A stretch of 64,000 nucleotides of DNA from CAADGV01 sp040290295 (GCA_040290295.1 PSMW01000013.1:31994-95993), one strand, 5' to 3'; counted from the first letter of the stretch, positions 18,830-29,453 are shown. Numbers and translations: made by a program. The notes: generated by a model from the sequence alone, not told the origin.

Positions 18830-20109
18830 ACCGAATCGCGTGGCCCAATGCCGAATAGTTCGCGCAGCGCTTTGATGCGATTGAGCGTCTCGGCTCCGCG
18901 AGCGCCGTTATGCACGCCGTTGCGCAATGTGGTGATGGGTTGATGGAGGATTTTGTTGACGATCCGCTTCGTCACGATTTCGACCAGTTCTCGATCCTCC
19001 GGTTTGAAGCGGTTGATGTTTTTCGCCACCTCTTGTTGGCGAATGGCTTCGACGGCTTCCGTCAAGTCGTGAATGGTTGGACCAACCTGCAAGGCGTTGT
19101 GCCATCGGAAGAATTCGACCATTTCCTCGCGGATAATCGTCGAGACTTTCGGGATCTCCGCCTTGCGCCGCTCGATATTCCGATCGACGATGGCGCTCAG
19201 CGTGTCCATATCGTACACGAAGACGTTGTCCACTTTGTTGCATGTTGGGTCCACGTTCCGCGGCACGCCGATATCGATAATGAACAGCGGATTGTTCGAA
19301 CGCTGCTTCATCACTTTCTGGACGTCGTGCGGCTGCACCACGTACGATGGACTGGTCACCGAGGTGATGACGATATCGGCGGTGCGGAGCGCGTCGACGA
19401 GGTGTTCGTAATCCACCGCCTCACCTTGTGCGTTCAAGGATCGTAGCAGTGCCTCAGCTTTATCCCGAGTGCGGTTGGCAATCATGACGTTGCCGATGCT
19501 TTTGCCAATCAGATGCTTCAGCGTCAGTTCGCTCGTCTCGCCTGCGCCGATGAGCAACGCGCTCTTCGTTGCGAGATCGGCGAAAATCTTGTTGGCTAAC
19601 TCCACCGCAGCGTAACTGATGGAAACCGCGCCCTCGCACAGCGACGTTTCTGTCCGCACCCGCTTGCCAACATGCAACGCTGCTTGCATCAGACGGTTCA
19701 TCACCGGTCCGAGCATCCCGACGTCGGTGGCGAGCATGAATGCTTCTTTTACCTGATTGAGAATTTGCACGTCGCCGATGATCATCGAATCGATACCGGT
19801 GGCGACTTTGAAGAGATGGTTGACGGCGCCACCAGAGAAATTCCCGTAGAAATGTTCGGGGCGGACTGTGGCCGAGGCGTTTTTGAAGTCGATCAGAAAT
19901 TCTTTCAGTGCAGCATCCTCCAACTGTGTCGCGGGAGTGATGCCGTAGAGTTCCGTGCGGTTGCACGTCGAGATGAGCATGGCTTCGTCGAAGAATCTCC
20001 CCTTGAGTCGCGTGAGCGCCTCTTTGATTTCCTCGGCCGACATCCACATCTTCTCGCGGATCTCCAACGGCGCAGAGGTATGACTGATGCCTACGGAAAG
20101 GAGATTCAT
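18826..20109 (-). CDS. hemA: Glutamyl-tRNA reductase
   Basis: First committed enzyme of the C5 pathway: reduces glutamyl-tRNA with NADPH to glutamate-1-semialdehyde. It is 427 aa, with the catalytic cysteine in ISTCNRTELYG, the NADPH-binding loop LLIGAGETSELTLKHL, and the C-terminal dimerisation helices. HemA with HemL shows that aminolevulinate comes from glutamate and not from glycine. The ATG at 20109 comes nine bases after the stop of the CcsA-like gene, and its own stop overlaps hemC (ATGA). Confidence 0.98.
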   Translation of the reverse strand: MNLLSVGISHTSAPLEIREKMWMSAEEIKEALTRLKGRFFDEAMLISTCNRTELYGITPATQLEDAALKEFLIDFKNASATVRPEHFYGNFSGGAVNHLFKVATGIDSMIIGDVQILNQVKEAFMLATDVGMLGPVMNRLMQAALHVGKRVRTETSLCEGAVSISYAAVELANKIFADLATKSALLIGAGETSELTLKHLIGKSIGNVMIANRTRDKAEALLRSLNAQGEAVDYEHLVDALRTADIVITSVTSPSYVVQPHDVQKVMKQRSNNPLFIIDIGVPRNVDPTCNKVDNVFVYDMDTLSAIVDRNIERRKAEIPKVSTIIREEMVEFFRWHNALQVGPTIHDLTEAVEAIRQQEVAKNINRFKPEDRELVEIVTKRIVNKILHQPITTLRNGVHNGARGAETLNRIKALRELFGIGPRDSV

Positions 20110-20118
20110 CGTTCGTTC

Positions 20119-20991
20119 TCAATAAAAACTGTGGAAGCCACTCAAGTACACGTTGATGACGGTCATCGAAAGAAAGACGAAAGCGAACGCGATGAGCGAC
20201 ACAATCATCGTCTTCCTGCCCTGCCACCCAAAGGTCCGTTTCGCCGTGAGACTCATGGCATACAGGACCCAAATCGCCAGAGTACCGATCAGCTTCGGAT
20301 CCCAATAAGAAAACTCCTCGAAAGCGCGCGGCAGCCACACCAATCCCACGATGATCGCCACGCTGAGCATCGCAAACCCGAACACTTCCGCGCGGCTGCT
20401 CATCTTCTCCAAAATCTCCAAACTCGGCAGGCGCGTGTAGATCACACCGAAGCGGGAAGATTTGATTTCATGATAGAGCATCAAGTATAGGAAGCCATAG
20501 ACCGCGGAAAGCGAAATGGCGGTGTAGCCGAGTAGCGCAGCGGAAACATGAAAGCCGAGCAGTCTACTGCGGAGTATCGGCTGAAGCTCCGTTAGGTCCT
20601 TGATGGAGAGCGACGAAACGGTTTGGAAGATGAACGCAAGCAGCAAGATGAAGAAGCCGGTATTCGCTGCTTGTCCCGCTTCCTGCGGTGAGCGTTCGGC
20701 CGAGAGCACTGCTTTCGTGCGAAGTTCGATGTACGCATAGGCGATGGCAATGCACGCGGCGAGCATCGTCATAATTTCGAACACCGTGGTGATGGGTGGA
20801 TGGTCGAAGGCAACCGTTCGCACCCCGCTGTAGAAGAGATGGCAGAGAACCGTGCCGAGAAGAAACGGCGTCTTCCATCGCTCGATGGCAGGCGCGTTCG
20901 CAAAGAACGCGATCGCATACAGGGTTACGAGCGCCGCGTACAGCAGAGGCATGACAACGACAAGAACATCAACCAACGTTGCGAGACTCAT
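20119..20991 (-). CDS. ccsA: CcsA/HemX-family membrane protein, first gene of the hem operon
   Basis: Integral membrane protein of 290 aa with about eight helices, of the CcsA/CcmC/HemX superfamily that handles haem during cytochrome c maturation. The tryptophan-rich WWD motif is represented by FSYWDPKLIGTLAIW, which is degenerate at the front compared with true CcsA proteins, so it may be the HemX relative often found next to hemA. HemX is reported to affect HemA levels in some bacteria; whether that applies here is unknown. No clear ribosome site precedes the ATG at 20991. Its place at the head of the haem operon, in a genome rich in c-type cytochromes, fits either role. Confidence 0.85.
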   Translation of the reverse strand: MSLATLVDVLVVVMPLLYAALVTLYAIAFFANAPAIERWKTPFLLGTVLCHLFYSGVRTVAFDHPPITTVFEIMTMLAACIAIAYAYIELRTKAVLSAERSPQEAGQAANTGFFILLLAFIFQTVSSLSIKDLTELQPILRSRLLGFHVSAALLGYTAISLSAVYGFLYLMLYHEIKSSRFGVIYTRLPSLEILEKMSSRAEVFGFAMLSVAIIVGLVWLPRAFEEFSYWDPKLIGTLAIWVLYAMSLTAKRTFGWQGRKTMIVSLIAFAFVFLSMTVINVYLSGFHSFY

Positions 20992-21191
20992 GAATCGAGA
21001 GAGACATTGCTGAAGTGGAACGCCACAAAATATACGAAAAACGTCCTGAAATCAGAAACCTGCTCCCGAAAAAGTCAACATCCATGCCGAGCTACGAAAC
21101 AAAGCGGCGCTTGGACGAAGCGACGGTGCACTCGAAAAAAACGAACTCGCTCTGAGGTAGGTAGCGTGGAAGGTTCTCGGTTTTGTCAGAA

Positions 21192-21620
21192 TCAGGAACG
21201 GATGTTCCGAAAGTTGGGATGAGAGTGAGTGTACCGCTTGAGCATGCGCGCAACGATGATGCCCATGCCTCCAACAATCGCGCCGTACACAATCCCGGTA
21301 ATCGCTCCAACGACAAACACGAACATACGCGGTTTGATCCCTTCCGTTTCGACAAAACCTTTTGCCGCCGTGGGATTGTTGGCAAGATACAGATCGAAGA
21401 AGAGCATTTGCAGAATACCGTGTGCTGCGCCCATGAGAGCACCCGCGCTCATGCCGTGGAGAACCAGCTTCTGTGTTACAAAGCGAGCAAGCACATACGA
21501 TGAAACGAATGCCATCACTACCCACAGCACCATCTCGACATGCGGACTCAAACCGAAGATGGTTGCGATACCCATGAACACACCAAGACTTCCAAGCCAC
21601 ACCACGACTCGCCAATTCAT
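21192..21620 (-). CDS. Small membrane protein of unknown function
   Basis: A 142-residue protein with four predicted membrane helices (about 5-24, 33-51, 62-84, 107-135) and a short basic tail. The start at 21620 is fixed by AGGAGG about eight bases upstream; a longer frame to 21698 is unsupported. The last two helices are glycine-rich (GAITGIVYGAIVGGMGIIVA), a packing style seen in small transporters and channel-like proteins, but no family is recognised. It lies just upstream of the hem operon with a 200-base gap, so it is probably a separate unit. Confidence 0.75.
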   Translation of the reverse strand: MNWRVVVWLGSLGVFMGIATIFGLSPHVEMVLWVVMAFVSSYVLARFVTQKLVLHGMSAGALMGAAHGILQMLFFDLYLANNPTAAKGFVETEGIKPRMFVFVVGAITGIVYGAIVGGMGIIVARMLKRYTHSHPNFRNIRS

Positions 21621-21694
21621 CGTCTGCTCCTCCTGTGCTGTGTTTGTGTCCGCGTCGCAGAACGGTCCACGCGATCGTCGATCGAGTGCCATTC

Positions 21695-21940
21695 TCACTC
21701 GTTCTGCAGTGCCGTCTTGATCATCTCCAACTCTTCGCGATCGGAAAGGCTGCTCGCGAATGGCCGCCCCGCCCGACTGTACCAGTAGCGACTGTTGTTT
21801 TCGTCGCCTTCGATCTTGTGCAACACTGCGTGAATCCAGCAGGCGTATCGGTCATCGTAGTTTTGCACTATCTCATGAGCATTCTTCCAATTTCCCTCAA
21901 GCGCAAGATCGATAGCCCTCATAAGTTGCTGACAGTTCAT
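21695..21940 (-). CDS. Small conserved hypothetical protein
   Basis: An 81-residue soluble protein beginning MNCQQLMRAIDLALEG. The start at 21940 has GGGAG about seven bases upstream. It is helical, with a Trp/Tyr/His-rich core (YACWIHAVLHKIEGD, then SRYWYSRAGRP) that resembles a one-and-a-half TPR-like unit of a small family I remember from related bacteria as uncharacterised. It lies 74 bases upstream of the membrane protein and 249 bases after the acetyl-CoA synthetase gene. Confidence 0.65.
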   Translation of the reverse strand: MNCQQLMRAIDLALEGNWKNAHEIVQNYDDRYACWIHAVLHKIEGDENNSRYWYSRAGRPFASSLSDREELEMIKTALQNE

Positions 21941-22189
21941 ACAGTGTCTCCCGAGCATTGCCCGATTCAACCAGAGCAGCATCACCATAAAGAGCAACGA
22001 ACAATTGCGACAGACGCGAGAATACGTCTCCGTTCAACACGTCTCGTCTATAACCGCCGGGCTACCACCTTCCGGCGCATCGAGAGAGTCTTCGAGCGGG
22101 ATGATGTGCCTGCCCTCTCCGATCATGTTCGAACTGTGCCATCATTTCCATTCGAAAACGAATATCTCCCGTAGATCGTCGATGCTTCA

Positions 22190-24082
22190 TCATTCCTCGA
22201 GCGTCGTGATGTTGCCCGGGTCTTGACCGAGCGCTCGGGCTTTCAACACACGACGCATAATCTTGCCGCTGCGCGTCTTCGGCAATGAATCAACAATTTC
22301 AATGTGTTCGGGCTTGGCAATCGGTCCAAGTTCGCGCGCAACATGCTGACGCAGTTCTTCGGCGAGACCGTCTCGTTTAGCGTGTCCTGCTTTCAGTAAC
22401 ACATAGGCGTGAATCGCATTCCCCTTCACTTCGTGTGGAAGTCCGATGGCAGCAGCTTCGGCAACCGCGGGATGACTGACGAGCGCGCTCTCGATCTCCG
22501 CGGTTCCGAGACGATAGCCCGACACTTTGATCACATCATCCACACGACCAATGATCCAGTAATATCCATCTTCGTCTCTGCGAGCAGAGTCACCCGTCAG
22601 ATACATGCCCGGATACTTGCTCCAGTATTGTTGGACGTAGCGGTCGGGATCGTTGTAGAGTGTCCGCAGCATGGCGGGCCACGGAGTTTTGACGACGAGA
22701 TAGCCTTCCTCATTCGGACCCACCGGCTTACCGCTCTCGTCGAGAATATCCATCTGCACGCCCGGGAACGGCCGCGTCCCGGAACCGGGTTTGAGCGGCA
22801 CACAAGGCATCGGGGTAATCATGAACATGCCGGTTTCCGTCTGCCACCATGTGTCCATGAGCGGGCAGCGCCCCTTGCCGATGACGCGGTGGTACCACTT
22901 CCATGCTTCGGGATTGATCGGCTCGCCAACAGAACCGAGCAGGCGCAGCGACGAGAGGTCGTGACGGTTGGGCCACGCTTCGCCGTAACGCATAAGGCCT
23001 CGGATCGCTGTCGGAGCAGTGTAGAGAATGTTGATGCCGTACTTTTCGATCATCTGCCACCAGCGATTGGGGTAAGGATAGTTCGGCGCGCCTTCGTAGA
23101 GGAACGATGTCGTGCCGTTCAACAGCGGACCGTACACAATGTAGCTGTGACCCGTTATCCATCCGGGATCGGCCGCGCACCAGTAGCGATCTTCTTCATG
23201 GATGTCGAAGACGTATTTCAACGTCGTGCAGGTTCCTACCATGTAACCGCCGTGTGTGTGTAGAATTGCTTTCGGCTTTCCGGTCGTGCCGGAGGTGTAG
23301 AGCATGAAGAGCGGATCTTCCGCATCCATCACTTCGATCTGACAAGAGCCGTTAGCAATGGGAAGCGCCATCAACTCATGGTACCACATATCGCGCCCCT
23401 GCTCCATATTCACCGGCTCGCCCGTTCGCTTGACCACAAGCACGCATTCGACCGAGCCGCTGCGCTGGAGCGCTTCGTCCACGATCTGTTTAAGAGGAAC
23501 TACCTTCCCACGCTGGAACGCGCCGTCGCACGTGACCAAGACGCGACTCTGGCTGTCTTCGATACGCTCCGCGAGAGCTTCCACCGTGAACCCACCGTAC
23601 ACCACCGAATGAATCGCTCCGATGCGAGCGCACGCCAACATCGCGATCGGTAGTTCCGGCACGCGACCCATGTAAATGGTGACGCGGTCGCCCTTCTTCA
23701 CACCCAAACTCTTCAGCACGTTCGCGAAGCGACACACTTCCCGGCGCAGCGCAAAGTAGGAGAACGAACGGAACTCGCCGTTCTCACCTTCCCACAACAA
23801 TGCAAGCTTGTTGCGGCGTGCGGTTTCCGCGTGGCGATCGAGGCAGTTGTACACGATGTTGGTCCTGCCGCCGACAAACCACTTGAAGAACGGCTTGTTC
23901 GTCTCGTCCAGCACTTTGTCCCAATGCTGAAACCAATGCAACTCGTTCGCTTCTTTCGCCCAGAAGCCTTCGAGGTCGCGTTCAGCCTCTTGCCGCAACT
24001 TGTCCCAGTCTTTCACATGCGCGTGGCGGAGAACGTCTTCAGATGGATAATACACTTCGCCGGAAAGTTTCTTTTCTGCCAT
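22190..24082 (-). CDS. acs: Acetyl-CoA synthetase
   Basis: AMP-forming acetate:CoA ligase, 630 aa; activates acetate to acetyl-CoA through acetyl-AMP. The adenylate-forming motifs are YTSGTTGKPKAI, the acetate-specific DTWWQTETGM and the hinge YWIIGRVDDVIKVSGYR. The lysine usually controlled by acetylation is in PKTRSGKIMRR. AAGGGA eight bases before the ATG supports the start at 24082. It is slightly short at the N-terminus against the 650-residue enterobacterial enzyme, which is common. It stands alone; a 6-bp inverted repeat, CGCCGG/CCGGCG, at 22055-22077 in the downstream gap may help end the transcript. Confidence 0.96.
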   Translation of the reverse strand: MAEKKLSGEVYYPSEDVLRHAHVKDWDKLRQEAERDLEGFWAKEANELHWFQHWDKVLDETNKPFFKWFVGGRTNIVYNCLDRHAETARRNKLALLWEGENGEFRSFSYFALRREVCRFANVLKSLGVKKGDRVTIYMGRVPELPIAMLACARIGAIHSVVYGGFTVEALAERIEDSQSRVLVTCDGAFQRGKVVPLKQIVDEALQRSGSVECVLVVKRTGEPVNMEQGRDMWYHELMALPIANGSCQIEVMDAEDPLFMLYTSGTTGKPKAILHTHGGYMVGTCTTLKYVFDIHEEDRYWCAADPGWITGHSYIVYGPLLNGTTSFLYEGAPNYPYPNRWWQMIEKYGINILYTAPTAIRGLMRYGEAWPNRHDLSSLRLLGSVGEPINPEAWKWYHRVIGKGRCPLMDTWWQTETGMFMITPMPCVPLKPGSGTRPFPGVQMDILDESGKPVGPNEEGYLVVKTPWPAMLRTLYNDPDRYVQQYWSKYPGMYLTGDSARRDEDGYYWIIGRVDDVIKVSGYRLGTAEIESALVSHPAVAEAAAIGLPHEVKGNAIHAYVLLKAGHAKRDGLAEELRQHVARELGPIAKPEHIEIVDSLPKTRSGKIMRRVLKARALGQDPGNITTLEE

Positions 24083-24245
24083 GAGTCTGTTCCCTTGATA
24101 CGTGTGTGTGAATGACGGTTAGGATAACGTCTTCTGTTCGGACGTGGAGTGCGATCTGCTTGCCGGCACGAGAAAACGGGTTGGCTAAATATTGAAAACC
24201 GCGAAGAGAGATGCAAGCTGCTGCGGCACAACACAGGAGGCTTCT

Positions 24246-25208
24246 TCAATCCGCCACTGGCGGAAGCACAATGGTGAAGAACTGATCCAGCAGCGGATAG
24301 AATCCTTTCCAATCCCAGCTTCCGAATGTATGCCCCAGTCCCTCAGCCAGCACGAACCATTTCTTTTCGTTCGGTGCATCGGCGGGCCACACATTGAATG
24401 TAGAAGGCTCGCCTTCGTACCAATGGTCGTAGCGCAGTTTGGAGCGTTCCCACCCGTAGTAATCTTGGTCGCCCATGAGAAAGAGGACGCGCGGCTTGTG
24501 CGACGGACTTGCATTGTGCCGACGAATGTCGCCGTCGTTCAACACATCTCGCTCATACACATCGTTGATGAAGGCTGCAACCGGCAAAAGCCACGTCAGA
24601 TCGAGCTTACGAACGTTGAGGCGTGGAAGACGATAGCGCTCCGAAACATAGCCCAGGAACGGCGTGATATCTACGTTGGAGAAGGTCGTTTGAATTGCCT
24701 CCCAGGGCGATGACGGACACGATTTGATGATGGCAGCAGCAACGCGTTCGTCGTCAACCGTTGTCCGTTGTGCAGCGAGCGCACCGAGCGAGTCTCCGAA
24801 AAGCACGTAGGGTTTGGGAAAGCCGTGCTCATCGGCGTAGTCCATTGCCGCACGAACGTCGAGCGATTCGGCACTCCCGAACGTCACAGGTGCATCCTGT
24901 GACAATCCATGGTGCCGGAAATCGAAACCGAGGGTAGCGACGGAAAATTTCTTCGTGAGATACTTGGCGTAGTGAACATAGACCGTGTGGCGGGAGTGCA
25001 ACGTGTAGCCGTGGCAAAAGATCACGGTGCCACGCACATGTCCTGCCGGCACATGTGCCCACCCGTGAAGCCGGACACCATCACGAGAGAGAAACGTGAT
25101 AGACTCAGCCTCGTCCCATGACAATGGTTGCGCCGAAAGACGATCGCGAATGCATCGCGCAAAGAACACTTGGGCAAACTTTCGCGCTATCGCTTTCCGC
25201 AAGACCAT
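24246..25208 (-). CDS. Alpha/beta hydrolase
   Basis: A 320-residue protein with the alpha/beta-hydrolase fold: oxyanion region FCHGYTLHS, nucleophile elbow GDSLGALA with the serine in GDSLG, a late acid in LFLMGDQDYYGWERS, and the catalytic histidine in EGLGHTFGSWDWKGFY. The substrate is unknown; the closest style is the acyl-peptidase/esterase-like 'lysophospholipase' group. A short hydrophobic N-terminus is present but is not a clear signal peptide. The start at 25208 (ATG) is backed by AGGGAG; the frame opens two codons earlier at a GTG. It has no operon partner. Confidence 0.88.
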   Translation of the reverse strand: MVLRKAIARKFAQVFFARCIRDRLSAQPLSWDEAESITFLSRDGVRLHGWAHVPAGHVRGTVIFCHGYTLHSRHTVYVHYAKYLTKKFSVATLGFDFRHHGLSQDAPVTFGSAESLDVRAAMDYADEHGFPKPYVLFGDSLGALAAQRTTVDDERVAAAIIKSCPSSPWEAIQTTFSNVDITPFLGYVSERYRLPRLNVRKLDLTWLLPVAAFINDVYERDVLNDGDIRRHNASPSHKPRVLFLMGDQDYYGWERSKLRYDHWYEGEPSTFNVWPADAPNEKKWFVLAEGLGHTFGSWDWKGFYPLLDQFFTIVLPPVAD

Positions 25209-25381
25209 ACACACTCCCTCTGATTTGATGAACGTTGACCCACCATCGAGACAAGCTCGTTCTCCCTCTACAATACGATAAAACTTTCACAAGGCAGTGA
25301 GTGTACTCACATCACTAGAGGTTATCGGCAACGAACGTTCATCATTCACAGCCAGCGCAGTGTGCATCACGCGAACACCGC

Positions 25382-27191
25382 TCATCGAATCAGCAGCATC
25401 TTCCGGCTTGCCGTGAACTCCCCGGCACGCAAGCGGTACACATACATGCCGCTCGCCGCTGCAACGCCGCCGGCGTTGGTCCCATCCCACGGTACCGTGT
25501 AGACACCCGTCGTCTGTTCTCCCTCTACCAACGTTTTCACGAGTTGACCCAACGCGTTGAACACGTCCAGTCGTACGTTGCTTCGCTTGCTCAGTTGGTA
25601 GCGAATGACGGTCGAAGGATTGAAGGGATTGGGCCAATTTTGGTGCAACGCAAATGCGATGCGTACCAACGGAATGCCTCCGCTGTGGGCGGCTACGAAC
25701 GCATCAGTGCCGATGAGCATCTTCCATGAGCGGGGCGTGCCCGCCTCTCCCGTTCGGAGAACGAACGAGCCTCCCTGTAAGGCAATCGGCACAAATTCAT
25801 CTTTATCCAAAAGAACCATCGTCAATCCATCGGGTCTGTGACCATACTCGACCACGTGGAGGAGCACGGTCTGGTGCGAGAGGTTCGAGCTGAGTTCGAG
25901 ATTCCACTCTTCGCCATCTTGCGGAAACGGCTTGAAGTTCGCAGCAAAGCGTTTCCCCTCCACGATCGAGAGTTGGAGGTGATCGCCGATCGGCGGCGGC
26001 TCGTGTAGGTCAAGACGATCATCTTCTCTCGTTGCACCCGATTTGAATCCCAAAAAGTTGTACCGATCCCGAAGTTCACTGCCCATTGTTTGAGCTTCGA
26101 TCTGCACAATATACTCGTCGCTCGACTGCACCACCGGCTTGCTCTCANNNNNNNNNNTCGGCAATGTTCGTCGCTGCCTCGATGGGTAAAACGGCAAGGG
26201 TGAGGGGTCGCCCAGAACGATTCTCGACGAAGTAGCCTTCCCATGGTTCCAACACGCGGATATTGAGTTGGTAAGGACTGACGCCGTCGTAGAAGTATGC
26301 AGGACTCACATCCTGTTGAGCAATGAGCGAATCCCAATCAATCCGGAAAGCGAATGGCGAAGCAATCTGATTCCAACCCGTGTCGAGCACGATGGTGGCT
26401 GGCTGAATCGTCGAGACCGAGGTGCCGTGGTCGATGTCGAAGCCGCCACCGTTCTGCGTGATTAGCCAGAACGCGTTGCCCGGCCTGAACTGTGCGGCAA
26501 TGCGCGGATACTCTTCGTAGTGATCGCGCTGCCAACGGAACAGCCTCCACACGCTCGGATTGTACGGACCGAGATCGTCTTCCAACACGCTCCGATGTGC
26601 AGGCTCGATCAAATCGACAGCAACCGACACCATGCGGTACGTCCGGCGCTGTTGAACGATCGGGAACGAGAAGGTCTCGAACCGTACTCGTATCGTATCG
26701 ACACCGGCCGCCGGAAACCGCGCAACCCCTTGCAAAGAATTGAGCCGGATGAAGTATTCCAAACCTCGTATGGAAACAGCCTCGGCAGGGACCGTGGCGC
26801 GGAGTGTATCACCGCTTCGCTGCAATGCTATCACCGCGAAGCGACGCTCACCGCCTTTGCGGTAGTAAAGGCTTTCGTCGGAGGTGACGAACGCGCGCGG
26901 CAGAATAACTTTCAACCCCAACGAGTAACCAACGACGGCGCTTTCGGGCTTCACAGCAGTCAGTGTCAGCGTTCCGCGCACGAGCAGTGAGTTGAGCAAT
27001 CTCGCTTGGACAATGCCTCGCGAACCGACGACATGCTCACTTAATTGTTGGCCCGCAATGCTCGTCAACGAGCCACGCTGAGAAGGAACAACGTCGAATC
27101 CCATCGAGAAGGTGGAGAACTCCACCACGCGGGTTTGCGCCAAGATCACACAAGGCAAAACAATCGTGATGAACCAAGACGCTGCTTTCAT
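25382..27191 (-). CDS. Secreted protein with type IX sorting domain, interrupted by an N gap
   Basis: Secreted protein that starts at 27191 (strong GAGGAGG site; signal peptide ASWFITIVLPCVILAQ) and ends at 25382. It is split by ten Ns at 26148-26157. As given, the two sides are in different frames, but joining them directly restores one frame and reads NIADESKPVV. The N-terminal part is beta-rich. The middle and C-terminal 400 residues are paralogous to the end of the 30654-34121 gene. The last 85 residues are a type IX sorting domain: QNWPNPFNPSTVIRYQLS, LDVFNALGQLVKTLV and a final SRKMLLIR. It should pass the outer membrane and be anchored or released. The function of the body is not recognised. 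Confidence 0.85.
26148..26157. other. Assembly gap placeholder (10 N)
   Basis: Ten Ns lie inside a type IX-sorted protein gene. The flanking frames disagree by one base with ten Ns but agree if the true gap is zero or a multiple of three. A direct join gives codons ATT GCC GAT GAG AGC on the minus strand, with no stop. A zero-length gap is the simplest reading. Confidence 0.75.
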
Positions 27192-27204
27192 GATTGCCTC
27201 CTCC

Positions 27205-29294
27205 TCACTTCGATCGTTCGAGGGACGCTCGTTGCTCGAGCGCGCGCACCGCGGCTTGGAGCGCTGCAATCTGCTTCTGTTGCTCCTTCACGATTTCCAG
27301 CAGATAGAGACTGAGCTTGTCGTACTTTATCCCTTCAGGATACTGTTCGGATCGTTCTGCAGCCAATTCCGTCGCTACCTTCTCCACATCACCCGGCAAG
27401 AAGCCCACATCGGCTTTCCGTGTCCGTTCCCACGTGAACTTGTACGGTGTGAGTTCCAAAACGCGTTCGGGATTGGAGAGCCTTCGAGGATCCATGGGGA
27501 CGCTCGGTTCTGGATTGGTCAGAATGGTATAGAAGGTTCCATCGGAGAAGGCATGAACATCGTAGCGAGCACCTGACGGTTGAAATAGCGGCATACTCCG
27601 AACACGGATGTTGCCGTTGACATCGAGTGCTTCCGTTGGTACCCTTGTGCGCATGCCCACGCGTGAACTGTCCAGATCGACAAAGAGCGCGGCACCCGTT
27701 GCCGGGAGCGCTACCTCGTTATTCGCATAGTCGAATCCCAAAAAGTCCTTGAACGTTGTCCCATCGTAACCGTACAGCCACAATCGCTATTTGTCCTACG
27801 CTCCGACAAACTGAAACGTATGTTGACCGGCGAAAGGGGCCCCGGCCGTTTGATGACCACGTCATCGGTATTCGCATTCGGTGAATTCTGGATATACACG
27901 CCCTGAGTCCCGCCTCGAACATCGAGCACCCCATCAGGCGCTGCGGTGTTGATGCCGATAAGCTTCGAGCCGATTCCAACCGAAAGCACCGAATTGAGGG
28001 AATCCTGCTGAAACAGCATTTGATCGGTCAGATCGTTGTAAGCGAGTCCCCAGTTACTGAAGCCGGGTGAATGTGCGAGCAACGTACGTCGGGGGTTGAC
28101 CGTTCCAGATTGATAAATGTACATCAGCGGCGTTGTACCGTTGGTGAAGCCGAGTGTGTTGGTGAGTGTCAGTTGGGAGTACGGAGTAGCGATTCCAAGA
28201 CCGAGTCGCGCGTTGGCAATATCCCAGAAAAAATTGTTCGTGCCCAGCAGACTCGTCGCCGTATTCCAAATCGCCACCTGTCCTGCTGTGGCTGAACCTC
28301 CGATACCTCCCGCACCGAGCGAGTCGTTGCGCGGCACCCAAGCAGTGCCCGTCCACTTCATAACTTGTCCTTCCACCGCGCCATTCTGTGCGATGTCTTG
28401 AAAGAGTATCGAGCCATCTTGAATGTTTGCCGAAGCGACCGCGTTCGGTGCAAGCTGTCCGTTGCCGATCGCTCCACCCGCTACGTGCACCGTCTTGACG
28501 GCACCCGAAGCGATCTTCGCACTGTCAATCGCACCCGATGCGATCATCGCATTCGTCACCCCGCTGTTAGCAATAGCGATCGAGCCTGTGGACGTGATCG
28601 GATTCGAACTCAACGGCAGACCACTCGTACCGCTGACCGCACCCGGCGTTCCGGCACTTAAGCTCGTGATGCCGACGCCATCGATGGAGTCAGGTCGCGC
28701 CACCCAGGTTGTTCCTGTCCATTTCATCACCTGCCCGGCTACTGCTCCATTCTGCCCTAAATCCTGAAAGAGAATCGTTCCGTTCAAAATCTTATCCGTT
28801 GTAACGGCATCAGCCGCAAGCTTTGCGTTCGTGATCGCTCCATTCGGGACTGTCCCTGCAATGCGGGCGCTGTCAACCACCTGCGGCGTAGGAGCACTCA
28901 GCGCCACAGTTGCGGTACCCGACTTCATCGAGCGGAACGCATACGCTCCTGCCAGGAGCGGGATGCGACGAGTGATTTCGGGATCGCTTTCGATTTGCAC
29001 GCTCAGCCATCGCTGAGCTGTGAAGAAGCCGGGAAAATCTGATGTGCCTCCCAGCTGTGTCGAAAACAATCCACGCTTCACCTGCACGTTCCGCGCGCCA
29101 ATCCACAGCGGCGATCCGCCTGTACTGTCGGCGTAGAGTCGGAATGTGAAGGTGTAGATTCCATCGGGGAGCGGATTGCCGGCGCTGTCCGTCAGTGCAC
29201 CCTGATAGGAAATGGTTCGAGGAATTTGGGCGTTCCCTAGATCGAGACATAAGAGGATGAGGAGCGCGTAGAGTGTGCGTGCCATGGTATTCAT
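27205..29294 (-). CDS. Tail-fibre-like secreted protein with S74-type C-terminus, frameshifted
   Basis: One gene read in two frames. From the ATG at 29294 (AGAGG site) it codes for a signal peptide (LYALLILLCLDLGNA), a domain of the type that begins IPRTISYQGALTD, several repeats around AIANSGVTNAMIASGAIDSAKI, and two copies of the block ILFQDLGQNGAVAGQVMKW / ILFQDIAQNGAVEGQVMKW. After NSD near 27784 the frame shifts. One extra T there would give SDLWLYGYDGTTFKDFLGF, and the rest then reads through to 27205, ending ERTRKADVGFLPGDVEKV and a coiled-coil tail like the S74/endosialidase chaperone domains. The shift may be an assembly error or a real mutation. The intact product would be about 695 aa. 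The next gene starts 14 bases on. Confidence 0.8.
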
Positions 29295-29432
29295 GACGAC
29301 CTCTTTGAAAAGTGATTACTCCCGAGAGCCGAACATTCGGCACAAGGGCATGAGAATTAGCGTGGCCATTGAAACGCTACCGCACCATCTGCGTTCAAAA
29401 AGCGAACGAGGGGTAGAAGAGGGAGAAAATGT

Positions 29433-29453
29433 CCGAGGGAGATCGGTCCTCGG
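29433..29453 (-). terminator. Possible hairpin terminator after the beta-barrel gene
   Basis: A perfect 6-bp stem, CCGAGG/CCTCGG, with a nine-base loop lies about 80 bases past the stop of the 29535-30635 gene. On the minus strand it is followed by ACATTTTCTCC, a poor T tract. It would separate that gene from the next downstream one, but the evidence is thin. Confidence 0.3.
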
